The position numbers and the translations under genes were made by a program. From Granulicella sp. S156 (lineage in GTDB: Bacteria; Acidobacteriota; Terriglobia; Terriglobales; Acidobacteriaceae), in NCBI RefSeq assembly GCF_009766105.1, contig NZ_LMUH01000022.1:638082-702081 (forward strand): a stretch of 64,000 nucleotides of DNA, written 5' to 3'. The notes under the pieces are model-generated. The model had not been told where the DNA came from. It made no database searches and saw only the letters and a program-made list of their open reading frames with translations. Each line of letters begins with the position of its first letter. Within the stretch, counting starts at the first letter, position 1. Shown in pieces: positions 1 through 8,005 of this stretch.

Positions 1-1
1 C

Positions 2-178
2 GCACAGCGACTGGCACGCGTAGGCCAGACGATCTTCAAACGCGACGGCCAGCTGACCAACCTGCCCGGCATGGCTGGCGGCTGGACACGCTCGCGCGAT
101 CTCCGCCCCATTCCCAAACAGAGCTTCCGTGACTGGTGGAAGACCCGCTCGTCGCAGAAAGACAAGGAGCCGCAATGA
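2..178 (+). CDS. lutB: LutB C-terminal fragment (lactate utilisation iron-sulfur protein), 5' truncated by the window
   Basis: The reading frame is open from base 2 to a TGA at 176-178 and encodes the last 58 residues of a protein. The tail (GWTRSRDLRPIPKQSFRDWW) is typical of the C-terminus of LutB/YkgF-type ferredoxin-like proteins of the LutABC L-lactate oxidation complex. The stop overlaps the ATG of the next gene (ATGA at 175-178), so the two genes are translationally coupled. The iron-sulfur motifs would lie upstream of the window, so identification rests on the tail and the lutC neighbour. Confidence 0.75.
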   Translation, partial: AQRLARVGQTIFKRDGQLTNLPGMAGGWTRSRDLRPIPKQSFRDWWKTRSSQKDKEPQ

Positions 179-813
179 CCGCCCGCGAAGAGATCCTTGC
201 GCGCATCCGTTCTGCGCTGCACACGGCGCCATCCGATCCAGTGGCCGCGCACGCGCGCATCTCACACACCTACAACCGCGTGGGCCGCCTCGATCGCGAA
301 GCCTGCCTCCACCTCTTCATCGACCGGCTCGTCGACTACGACAGCGAGATCATCCAGATCGACTCTGAAGCCGAGATCCCAGAAGCCATTGCACAGGCCC
401 TGCAGCACGCGGACGAACACCGTGCTCTCGTCGCTCCCGCCTTTCCCTCTGCATGGCTCCCCGAAGGCTTCGGCTTCAAGGCAGACAACGATCTGCCAAC
501 CACCGAGATCGAAGGCGTCGAGGCCGTAGTGACAACCTGCGAGGCCGCAGTCGCCTCAACCGGCACCATCCTCCTCGTCCATGGCGGCGCCCAGGGACGC
601 CGCGTGATCACGCTGCTTCCCGACCACCACATCTGCCTCGTACGTCGCAACCAGGTCTTCGAGCTTGTACCCGAAGCCCTCGCAGCCATCGCAGGCAGCA
701 CCACCAAACCCATCACCACGATCTCCGGGCCATCTGCAACATCCGACATTGAGATGACGCGCATTCGTGGAGTCCACGGCCCACGCCGATTGACCGTAAT
801 TCTCTACGGTTGA
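175..813 (+). CDS. lutC: LutC/YkgG family LUD-domain protein (L-lactate utilisation)
   Basis: A 212-residue protein with the LUD (lactate utilisation) domain over most of its length. It begins MTAREEILARIRSAL, as this family does, and carries the glycine-rich stretch around VASTGTILLVHGGAQGRR and the HICLVRRNQVF segment. LutC acts with LutA and LutB to oxidise L-lactate to pyruvate in the cytoplasm. The start at 175 is chosen over an upstream in-frame ATG (136) because it sits in the ATGA overlap with lutB and gives the family N-terminus. It ends the operon visible here. Confidence 0.9.
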   Translation: MTAREEILARIRSALHTAPSDPVAAHARISHTYNRVGRLDREACLHLFIDRLVDYDSEIIQIDSEAEIPEAIAQALQHADEHRALVAPAFPSAWLPEGFGFKADNDLPTTEIEGVEAVVTTCEAAVASTGTILLVHGGAQGRRVITLLPDHHICLVRRNQVFELVPEALAAIAGSTTKPITTISGPSATSDIEMTRIRGVHGPRRLTVILYG

Positions 814-868
814 AATAGATTAGCTATCTGGCTGCCTTTGCTGCCGGGTTATATTGGCTCGACACACG

Positions 869-1228
869 ATGTCTCAGGGGGATCCTTCATTGCAGCGTTA
901 CGCTCAAGTCATTCAACTCCGCGCCGAAGACGAAGCAGAGTACATCCGTTACCACGCCGATGTGTGGCCAGGTGTCCTTGAAAGAATTGCCGACTGCGGC
1001 ATCCGCAACTACAGCATCTTTCTGCGCAACGGTGTCCTGTTCGCCTACTTCGAGTACCACGGCACAGACTACGCAGCCGACATGCGCAAGATGGCAGCGG
1101 ACCCCGAGACCCAGCGTTGGTGGAAGATCATGGACCCCATGCAGGCCCAGATGCCCGATGCTTTGCCAGGAGAGAAGTGGTCGCCTCTGCGCGAGGTATT
1201 CCACTTCGATGGGCCTCCAGTGAAATAG
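869..1228 (+). CDS. rhaM: L-rhamnose mutarotase (RhaM/RhaU family)
   Basis: A protein of about 119 residues matching the small dimeric ferredoxin-like L-rhamnose mutarotases, which interconvert the anomers of L-rhamnose. Family signatures visible are YHADVWPGVLERI near the N-terminus, NYSIFLRNGVLFAYFEYHG in the middle and a C-terminal WSPLREVFHFD. A TTG five codons upstream (854) is an alternative start; the ATG at 869 fits the family length better. It follows lutC by 55 bases on the same strand, but no other rhamnose genes are in view, so a shared transcript is only possible. Confidence 0.85.
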   Translation: MSQGDPSLQRYAQVIQLRAEDEAEYIRYHADVWPGVLERIADCGIRNYSIFLRNGVLFAYFEYHGTDYAADMRKMAADPETQRWWKIMDPMQAQMPDALPGEKWSPLREVFHFDGPPVK

Positions 1229-1354
1229 AGCATTTTCGCTGTGGTTATAAGCCGGAGTGAATGGCTTTTACGTGGTTTTCTCCCAGGGAAAACCACACTG
1301 CACAATCTTTGCTGGATCACAGCAACGGTAAAAATGCTCGAATGAGTTTGCTTC

Positions 1355-2404
1355 CTACCTGTCTACCCGATGAGTCTGGAGAAACTCTTTTACAGCTTCC
1401 GGTCTGAAGTTCACCGTGCTGAACGCACGCGGCAGAGACGCCTCAAACGTCGTCATTCGGTATTGGCCTTGTCCATTTGTCAGGATTAGCTTGACTGGCG
1501 GCAGGCCCACCTCATGATTAAAGCTGCTCGCCTCATATCCATATTGTCGGTCGCGATAATTGATCACGGGCCATTGACCTTGCTCGCCGCTCACCACAAT
1601 CGCACGCAGGAAATAGTCGCGCTCAGTTTGCGCCTGCTGCAGAAGCCCGCCAATCGGATAGCGATAATGGAACGCCGCATCATCGCATCCCGCTGCGCGG
1701 TAGATCTTTTCGGAATATGCAAGACCAGCGGCCCCCGTGTGCCGAAACGTCGTAAACAATGTAACTCCGCCGAGTCGGGCCTCCTGTGCCGACTTTACAA
1801 GTTTCTCGAGGGCCCCAGGCGCCAGCGCTATCTCCTCCGCCTTGACCTCCGGAAAGCTTCGTTCACCCACAATCTGATCCGAAAATCGCGTAACCTTCAC
1901 GGTGTGATCCAACGACTGGCCGGACACGATCAGCAGGTGTTCCCAATCAGTTGAGGCCATTTGAAAGTCTCGGCAATCTCCGCAACTCCCAGCACCGCCG
2001 CTGTGGTCGCCGTAGAAGGCAATAAAACGCACCGCGTGACGCGTAACTTCTGCGCCGTAATCCGCCGTTACATGGTTGAGTAGCGATGTCTCGCCGTGAA
2101 TCGCCTCTGGCAGGTCATATTCCGTGTTGCCTCCCAGTACAACCTGCTCCTGACCAGCTATTTCCAGCACCGTTGCTGCGCGAACTTTGAAATGCGAAAT
2201 CGTTGCGCCGGTGCCCGCGTCTTGCGCCGCATCGAGTGCGCGAAAAATCTGTCGACGCAGTTTCGCATCGGGAACCAACGGCTCTGAATCCTCGGTCAAT
2301 CTCCATGCCCCAGAGGATTCGGCGTGCAGTTTCGCGGATTCAAGCGGGAATGCAAGAACAGACAAGGGGAGCGATAGCAGAACATCTCTGCGCAACCATG
2401 ACAT
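1355..2404 (-). CDS. Exported protein with tandem cytidine-deaminase-like domains
   Basis: A 349-residue protein with an N-terminal export signal (MSWLRRDVLLSLPLSVLAFP, twin-arginine-like) and no close family I can name. Residues 65-160 carry an E. coli-type cytidine deaminase zinc site: H103-G-E105 (HAE-like) and C141-x2-C144 in GSCGDCRDF, comparable to PCGHCRQF of Cdd. The order helix, GGNTEY, HGE and CGxC follows the CDA fold. The second half (FHYRYPIGGLLQQAQTERDY onward) looks like a degenerate second CDA domain lacking the ligands, as in 294-residue E. coli Cdd. Deaminase fold and zinc site are seen; export and substrate are inferred. A canonical cytosolic cdd is present separately at 14178. 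Confidence 0.7.
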   Translation of the reverse strand: MSWLRRDVLLSLPLSVLAFPLESAKLHAESSGAWRLTEDSEPLVPDAKLRRQIFRALDAAQDAGTGATISHFKVRAATVLEIAGQEQVVLGGNTEYDLPEAIHGETSLLNHVTADYGAEVTRHAVRFIAFYGDHSGGAGSCGDCRDFQMASTDWEHLLIVSGQSLDHTVKVTRFSDQIVGERSFPEVKAEEIALAPGALEKLVKSAQEARLGGVTLFTTFRHTGAAGLAYSEKIYRAAGCDDAAFHYRYPIGGLLQQAQTERDYFLRAIVVSGEQGQWPVINYRDRQYGYEASSFNHEVGLPPVKLILTNGQGQYRMTTFEASLPRAFSTVNFRPEAVKEFLQTHRVDR

Positions 2405-2557
2405 GACTCGGTCTCCAGAAAAGAATACGTAGGCTAACTAGACGGGTGGCCCAGATCTCAGATCGCTCTCTTAGCGGTATCCGGAGCGTCGCCGCGTCGC
2501 TTGGGCTCGCCAGTCAACCGCACCATCAGCCCAAGACCTGCCGTTAGTTTTGCACGC

Positions 2558-3439
2558 TTAGTCCGCTTCCGGTTTCTGCGCCGCATCCACGACTAGCGTC
2601 TGCACCGGCCCTTTGCCTGGAACCAACTTCAGCCCCAACTGCTCCTGCACCGCAGAGAAGACCGACGGCACATCGGCGTTGTCGTCGCTGCCGGCCGCTG
2701 CCTCTTCCGGGCGGAAGTGGAGCGTGATGTCATACACACCCGTCAGCCCTGTTGCGTCGTGCACCGGTTTGCCCAGCGCGTTCCCCAATTGGCTCGTCAA
2801 CGACCGTACCGGCACGCCCGAGCCCTCGAACATCCCGGGGCCCATCGACATGGAGCCCTTCTTGTACTTGTCAGGATTCGCCTTCCACTCTTCGGCCGAA
2901 GGCGCTTCGATGGCCGTCGACACCTTCAGCTTTGACCCGCTCTTATCGACCACCAGGTCATACACCGGCAGCGTCTTCGTCTCCATGTGGACCTTCAATT
3001 GAAAGCGCTCGGTCAGAAGCTTCTGCAGCATCTCCCGGCGCTGCGCGACGTTCAGCTTCTTGTAGGCGGCTACGTCGTTGCCGCTGACCTTTGCGGTCAG
3101 GTCGAACGTGCTACTTTTCATCCATCCGTTTAACCCGGATACCTGATACGGCTTCAGATCCCACGCGCTGCAGATCATCTGCTCCAGCGGCAGGTTCACC
3201 AAACTCAGACCATCCGCGGTCATCCGCCAGGACATCCCGGGATCCTCGGCAGGATGCGGTTTCAGCACCGCCACGTCCCAGTCCGGCAGCGGGCCTGCCG
3301 CCGGAGCGTCGCCGCCTCGGTTCACGTCCGAGATCGTCGGCAACTGCGCCCGAATTGGCAGCGCCATCAACATAAGAGCAACCACGGTTGCAGCGACACC
3401 GCCCAATAGCCACTTTGCCATATCCTCGCTCCCAAACAT
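2558..3439 (-). CDS. TIGR03435-family soil Acidobacteria protein
   Basis: A 293-residue protein with an N-terminal hydrophobic signal (LLGGVAATVVALMLMALPIRAQ). The order of motifs fits TIGR03435: DWDVAVLKPHP, then a segment placing the protein in cell-envelope space, LLTERFQLKVHMETKTLPVYDLVV in the centre, GKPVHDATGLTGVYDITLHF, and a C-terminal SVFSAVQEQLGLKLVPGKGPVQTLVVD. The family is expanded in Acidobacteria, and its function is not established. An internal ATG six codons in (MAKWLLGG) is an alternative start. It is a strong lineage marker for the window. Confidence 0.85.
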   Translation of the reverse strand: MFGSEDMAKWLLGGVAATVVALMLMALPIRAQLPTISDVNRGGDAPAAGPLPDWDVAVLKPHPAEDPGMSWRMTADGLSLVNLPLEQMICSAWDLKPYQVSGLNGWMKSSTFDLTAKVSGNDVAAYKKLNVAQRREMLQKLLTERFQLKVHMETKTLPVYDLVVDKSGSKLKVSTAIEAPSAEEWKANPDKYKKGSMSMGPGMFEGSGVPVRSLTSQLGNALGKPVHDATGLTGVYDITLHFRPEEAAAGSDDNADVPSVFSAVQEQLGLKLVPGKGPVQTLVVDAAQKPEAD

Positions 3440-3663
3440 TACCGTCAGTTATCGGAAACCCAGGCCCCCTCACACACGTCGTATTTCCCGGCGCGAAGGT
3501 AAACCGTCTTAGTGAGATTCCATAGTACTTGGTGGCGTGCGGAGGGGGAATGAGTACCGGCCAAACAATATCGCCAGGCGGGTCTGCGGGTCGTGTTCGA
3601 ATTTCAACCTGTTGACCATCGGTCCATACGTCACTGTGGCCGAGTCACTATTGTGAGGGGTAC

Positions 3664-3691
3664 GGTAGCCTATGCGCCTGCATAGGCTACC
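3664..3691. terminator. Perfect 12-bp hairpin downstream of the oxalate decarboxylase gene
   Basis: GGTAGCCTATGC (3664-3675) and its exact reverse complement (3680-3691) flank a 4-base loop, 20 bases beyond the stop of the minus-strand bicupin gene. There is no long T run on either strand, so it could be a factor-assisted terminator or an RNA 3' end stabiliser rather than a classical intrinsic terminator. Confidence 0.5.
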
Positions 3692-3711
3692 CGTGCAGAA
3701 GTTGCCTGCAG

Positions 3712-5001
3712 CTATTCAGGCAGCAGGATTTCCTTATCCTGCGGTGCGCGACGGATCGTCGAGACTGGAAGCTTCAGGTGAGCCTGAGCCATCTTGTCCG
3801 GCATCCGAGCGATCCATTGATTCAGCGAGACGTCCTGGTAATGCGAGGTCTTGAACATCTCCAGGAAGACGATGTCTTCCGTTCCGGTGTTCTCGACGTA
3901 ATGACCTGCCATGGCGGGCACGTACCCAACATCGTTCGCGTTGAAGTCCATGGTGCGGGCTTTGCCTCCGGTCAGCACCACGGTCATCCGGCCCTTGCCC
4001 TTGATCCAGTATTGCCACTCGCTCACATTCGGGTGCCAATGCATCTCCCGCATTCCACCCGGCTTGATCGTGACGATGGCGGAAGCGATATTCTGCGCGA
4101 CGAGAAAATTAGTGGAGTCGATAATACGAACTTCGCCACCAGCAGTCTTCGTCGTCGGTGCCATGGACGACGCCTTGAAGGTGTACTTGTTATTCGTTTC
4201 AAGGTACTTGCCCAGAAAGCGCCTGTCGTCTTCGAGGGGCCCCGGAAGCTGAGAGGCGAAGATGTACAACTCGGTGGGAGGCAGCTGATCCCACTCCTGC
4301 CTCGACCATCCCATATTCTTCTGGACGACCTCTGGCGGCGTGTGAGCCAGGAACTCTGAAAGCAGGAAGGTATCGTCCTCCGAAAAGTTTCCTTGATTGA
4401 AGACCAGCAGGAACTCGCAGCCATCTCCTTCTAGACCCTGAATCGAATGCGGGAACCCCGCTGGGAAGTACCACAGATCCCCTACACCAATGTCGTCGAT
4501 GAACATCTTGCCATCGGGCTGCATGATGCTGATACGTGCTTTACCGGACAGCATGATCGCCCACTCATCGGCAAGGTGCCAGTGCAACTCGCGGAAGGAC
4601 CCTGCGGTCAGCCGCATGTTGACGCCGGCGATCTCTTTCGATTGCGGCAACTCACGTTCCGTGACCTGATGCGTCCAGCCGCCGCCTTGCATCCGCTTTG
4701 CCGTCAGATCGAAGGAGTACCAGATAGGAGCTGGGTTCCCATGATCCGTGAACGGTGGCGTGTTCGCGCTGGGATTTTCCCGCAGCAACACAGTGTTCTC
4801 CGGGCCAGGATCGCTTGGGCTATCCCCTTGCCTTCCAGCCTGCGACTCTTGCCGCGATTGTGCCATCGCAGTCGCCGTCACCAGTCCTGCACCAGCCAGG
4901 GCCGCCGCTTCGACAAACATGCGGCGTGACAGCGTCTTCTGCTCGTGGGAGGGAACCCCTTCCCCAGTCGTCTGCTCTTCTACTTCGTCTATCGTTTTCA
5001 T
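3712..5001 (-). CDS. oxdC: Tat-exported bicupin oxalate decarboxylase
   Basis: A 429-residue protein converting oxalate to formate and CO2 with Mn. A Tat signal is visible (SRRMFVEAAALAGAGLV, about residues 25-45). Cupin 1 carries the metal set H140, H142, E146 and H185; cupin 2 carries H321, H323, E328 and H367, so both sites look intact. The flexible lid that determines decarboxylase activity reads S207-E208-D209-D210 where Bacillus OxdC has SENS; the catalytic Glu is kept. Family length without the signal is about 385, which fits. It stands alone, with no formyl-CoA genes nearby. Alternative: an oxalate-oxidising variant, because of the lid change. Confidence 0.88.
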   Translation of the reverse strand: MKTIDEVEEQTTGEGVPSHEQKTLSRRMFVEAAALAGAGLVTATAMAQSRQESQAGRQGDSPSDPGPENTVLLRENPSANTPPFTDHGNPAPIWYSFDLTAKRMQGGGWTHQVTERELPQSKEIAGVNMRLTAGSFRELHWHLADEWAIMLSGKARISIMQPDGKMFIDDIGVGDLWYFPAGFPHSIQGLEGDGCEFLLVFNQGNFSEDDTFLLSEFLAHTPPEVVQKNMGWSRQEWDQLPPTELYIFASQLPGPLEDDRRFLGKYLETNNKYTFKASSMAPTTKTAGGEVRIIDSTNFLVAQNIASAIVTIKPGGMREMHWHPNVSEWQYWIKGKGRMTVVLTGGKARTMDFNANDVGYVPAMAGHYVENTGTEDIVFLEMFKTSHYQDVSLNQWIARMPDKMAQAHLKLPVSTIRRAPQDKEILLPE

Positions 5002-5327
5002 CGGACGTCTCCTTTAGTCGGATCATGTGGCCCAAAAGCTTTACACAACCATTAGACTGCCGAAGGAGAAGACGTGCTTACTGTATGTTTGGAACGCTCT
5101 TATAGATAAAACGAATAACTGGTGCAGCAGCTCACTACAGTGGCTTAAGGTAAATCCCGAATGGTGTAGAAAAGTAATTGCCGTTGCTTTTGTTTTCTGG
5201 TTGTCATTCCGCCCTGAGCGTAGCCGAAGGGGAGGAACCTGCTTTCTCCCGTTCTTTGCTCGTACAAGGTCGGAATGACAATCCGCAAAACAAAACAACA
5301 TATCTCCATACCACTTCGGGAACTACT
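5002..5327. repeat. Intergenic region with an imperfect inverted repeat of the GTCATTC type
   Basis: This 326-base gap holds the upstream region of oxdC and the 3' side of the LysR gene. At about 5202-5282 a dispersed element starts with TTGTCATTCCGCCCTGAGCG and ends with the inverted GGTCGGAATGACAA, related to the other GTCAT-type elements in the window. No gene is convincing here. Confidence 0.5.
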
Positions 5328-6212
5328 CTATGGCTGCCCAACCTTCTTCGCCGTCGCGATCAGATGCTGGAGAAGCGGTGTCTGTTTATTCTGGGCTGTA
5401 GCAATGCCGATCTCCGAGCGAATCTTCTCCCGATTCAGAACCGTAACTGCGACAATCTTTCGGTTTCGCCGGGTGATTCCTTCGGGCAGAATCGCAACTC
5501 CCATTCCAGCGGCCACCAACATAAGGGCCGTTTCCATCTCTGCGGTCTCCTGAACGATGTTTGGTGAAAAACCCGCGTCACGGCAGAGTCCGGTCCAGTA
5601 GTCAAAAAAGGAAGGCGCCCACCGTCGTCCATACGCAATAAACGGCATATCAGAGAGTTGTTTAGCCGACAGGTTTTTTTGACGCGCAAGCGGATGGCTT
5701 TTGGAGACCACGATTGCAAACGGTTCGCGATAAACCAAATCGAGGGAAAGCCCCTCCTCCTTCAGCGGCATACGAACAAAGCCCGCATCGATGACTCCTG
5801 CCCGAAGAGCGTCTACCTGTTGAACAGTCGGAATATTACGGAGCTCCAGAGTTACCCCTGGATACTGCTTCTGGAAAGCCGTGGCGATGGCGGGAATCAA
5901 TTCGAGCGTAGCTGAAGCCACAAAGCCAATCCGCAGATGACCAATCTCTCCGGAAGAGATTCGCGCAACCCGCAACTCGATATCAGCGATTTGCTGAAAG
6001 AGATATTCGGCATCGGCTAACAAGGATGCACCTGCTGCAGTGAGCCGAACCGTCCGCCTGTTCCGCTCCAATAGCCGGGCACCGAGGTGGTTTTCGAGAG
6101 CCTGAATCTGAGTGCTCAACGCCGGTTGCGACAGGTGGAGCTGTCGTGCGGCACGGCTGAAATTCAAAACGTTCGCGACTGCAACAAATGACCTCAGTTG
6201 TTTGATATCCAT
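5328..6212 (-). CDS. LysR-family transcriptional regulator
   Basis: A 294-residue LTTR. Residues 1-60 form the winged HTH (MDIKQLRSFVAVANVLNFSR, then AARQLHLSQPALSTQIQALE) followed by the linker helix. Residues about 90-290 form the two-lobed periplasmic-binding-like effector domain (IGHLRIGFVASATLELIPAI). It is transcribed divergently from the Tat-exported protein gene at 6384 with 171 bases between, the usual arrangement for a LysR regulator and its target. The effector cannot be read from sequence. Confidence 0.93.
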   Translation of the reverse strand: MDIKQLRSFVAVANVLNFSRAARQLHLSQPALSTQIQALENHLGARLLERNRRTVRLTAAGASLLADAEYLFQQIADIELRVARISSGEIGHLRIGFVASATLELIPAIATAFQKQYPGVTLELRNIPTVQQVDALRAGVIDAGFVRMPLKEEGLSLDLVYREPFAIVVSKSHPLARQKNLSAKQLSDMPFIAYGRRWAPSFFDYWTGLCRDAGFSPNIVQETAEMETALMLVAAGMGVAILPEGITRRNRKIVAVTVLNREKIRSEIGIATAQNKQTPLLQHLIATAKKVGQP

Positions 6213-6383
6213 CGAACCCTCACGCCTTCATGATAGTCACGAGACGTTGCAGTATCCGTCGATTCTTGCGACAGTTGTTGAGACACAACTAGAGATCCTC
6301 CTCCCTGCGAACATCCGCCTGCCGAGAAAAAGGACAATCACCAGAGTCGTGGATGAAAACCAAGCGAAGAGGAACGAAGGTGT

Positions 6384-7760
6384 ATGAGTAGAAATTGGAC
6401 CAGACGGCATTTTCTTGGCGGGGCAGCGGGCGCGGCAGCAGCTTTCGCTCTGCCCCTATCGGGAGTAAGCTCCCCGGCCCTTGCCGAGGCTTCTTCTCCC
6501 TTGCGCGGAAGATTTGTAACGCACGTCTCTCTCGTACGAGTGAATCAAATTGAGGTGACACCCAATCAATCCATTGGTGAAGATGAGTCCGGAGACAATA
6601 GCCCAGACCACATCCGCTCACGGCGCGAAGCCTTTGCAAGAGGGTGTCCGGACGGCAAGATGACCTGGGCGATTAGCTGGCTGGCTCTCAACGACAGCCG
6701 TAAGGAGTACCAGGAAGCGCGGCGTTTGCTGGCTTCGTACCATGATCGCTACGGAGACGAGATCACCTTTATTCCAGGTGGCTACTTCGCGCCCATGTAC
6801 GACACGCGCGAACACATCCAGCAGACGATTCACAAAGCGCTGGGAATGATCTCCAACATGGTTGGCGGCGGCTATCGCCCGGAGTGCATCATCGCCGGTT
6901 TCATGGATTCAGAGAATCAGCGCCTCCTCGCCACAGAAGAAGGCATCCATGTCTGCCAGGGACAGATCTGGAGCCAGCACGGAATCGATCACGGCGATGG
7001 CGACGGAGGCATCTGCTATCCCTACTACCCCAGCCGCGAACACTACCTGAAGCCCGCCCAGGGCCCAGCGGATTTTATCGACTGCGTGTGCCTCGATGGC
7101 TGGACCTGCGACTTTCTCTCCGCGCGGCGGGACGGATTTCAAGGCGGCTTCAATAGCCGTCTAGGTGTGGGGCCGATTGAAGCGGTGGGTAATCTCGGCA
7201 AGGATGTCGGACGTAGAGAGATGATGGATACCACCGCGATGCACTTCGACCGCGGCCACGCTCTCAACAACTTTGGATGGGTCACGGCGATCTGGGAGGT
7301 CTCCATCGGCCACGACGAAGACCTTACCTACTGGCTACAGAACGTACGCGACAGATGGCCCGACACCCAGGTCATCACCGAAGGCGCATTCGGTATGGAG
7401 TGGCGCAAGCACACCCCCAACAATGCATCGCTCAACTACCGTTTCGACGCCAAAGGAACCGGTGCACCCGGCTCCGAGAAGAACCTGGAGATCGAATGGT
7501 TCATGAACCGCAACTTCCGCCTGGCGCTCCTGCATGACTGGACAAAGAACAGCCCACCGCTCGCTATCGACTTCACACGATATGACCTGAAGGCTGAAGA
7601 GCCGCACGGTCTGCAGCGCGAGTGGAGCCTGATGAATGTGCTCAATCAGAAAGGCACGCGGCCGCAGGACAAACCCATCCCCCTGCAACAACTCAGCGCA
7701 GACGACCAGCGCCGAATCTACAAGCGCTATCCCCAGCTGAAGGCGCTTTCCCCAGCTTAG
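6384..7760 (+). CDS. Tat-exported protein of unknown function (DUF3863-like)
   Basis: A 458-residue protein with a clear twin-arginine signal (SRNWTRRHFLGGAAGAAAAF, then an Ala-rich core, residues 1-35). The mature part has the look of a glycoside-hydrolase/deacetylase-like barrel: repeated aromatic-rich motifs such as WAISWLALND, FIPGGYFAPMYDT, GFMDSENQRLL, QGQIWSQHGIDHGDGDGGICY, AIWEVSI and ITEGAFGMEW. From memory it resembles the DUF3863 proteins of Bacteroidetes, but I cannot check this. Many invariant-looking Asp, Glu, His and Trp residues suggest an enzyme acting on a polymer outside the cytoplasm. Its divergent LysR neighbour probably controls it. Confidence 0.6.
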   Translation: MSRNWTRRHFLGGAAGAAAAFALPLSGVSSPALAEASSPLRGRFVTHVSLVRVNQIEVTPNQSIGEDESGDNSPDHIRSRREAFARGCPDGKMTWAISWLALNDSRKEYQEARRLLASYHDRYGDEITFIPGGYFAPMYDTREHIQQTIHKALGMISNMVGGGYRPECIIAGFMDSENQRLLATEEGIHVCQGQIWSQHGIDHGDGDGGICYPYYPSREHYLKPAQGPADFIDCVCLDGWTCDFLSARRDGFQGGFNSRLGVGPIEAVGNLGKDVGRREMMDTTAMHFDRGHALNNFGWVTAIWEVSIGHDEDLTYWLQNVRDRWPDTQVITEGAFGMEWRKHTPNNASLNYRFDAKGTGAPGSEKNLEIEWFMNRNFRLALLHDWTKNSPPLAIDFTRYDLKAEEPHGLQREWSLMNVLNQKGTRPQDKPIPLQQLSADDQRRIYKRYPQLKALSPA

Positions 7761-7804
7761 AGCAGTTACCTAGAGCATTTCTTCTTACAGAGAGAGCCAC
7801 CGAT

Positions 7805-7878
7805 CCGGGTGCCCCATCTTCGGCGCGTTTTTTGCGCCTAGGTGGGCATCGGGCGAACGCCCGACTGCTCCTGCCCAT
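7805..7878. repeat. Dispersed repeat, GGGTGCCCCATCTTCG family, copy 1
   Basis: About 74 bases beginning CCGGGTGCCCCATCTTCG, with a GGCGCGTTTTTTGCGCC hairpin core, then GGTGGGCATCGGGCGAACGC. Closely related copies lie at 23639 and 31915, each just downstream of a plus-strand gene. The hairpin core is followed by no coding signal. A 3'-UTR or REP-like role is inferred only. Confidence 0.75.
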
Positions 7879-8005
7879 GTATGCCACATCTCCAATGTTC
7901 CAACCGACACAACACTTTCTCCCGCTGCTCTAAACCTGCACGGGAAATGCTCTAAATCGAGTAGAAGAGCGGTTGCGGTTGTCGCAGCTTTTACTTTTCA
8001 CCCGA

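Noticed and set aside
3550-3615. A 21-codon ORF (MSTGQTISPGGSAGRVRIST) after a strong GGAGGGGG site.
   Set aside because: Short, no conserved context and no second copy; could be chance. Kept as a note.
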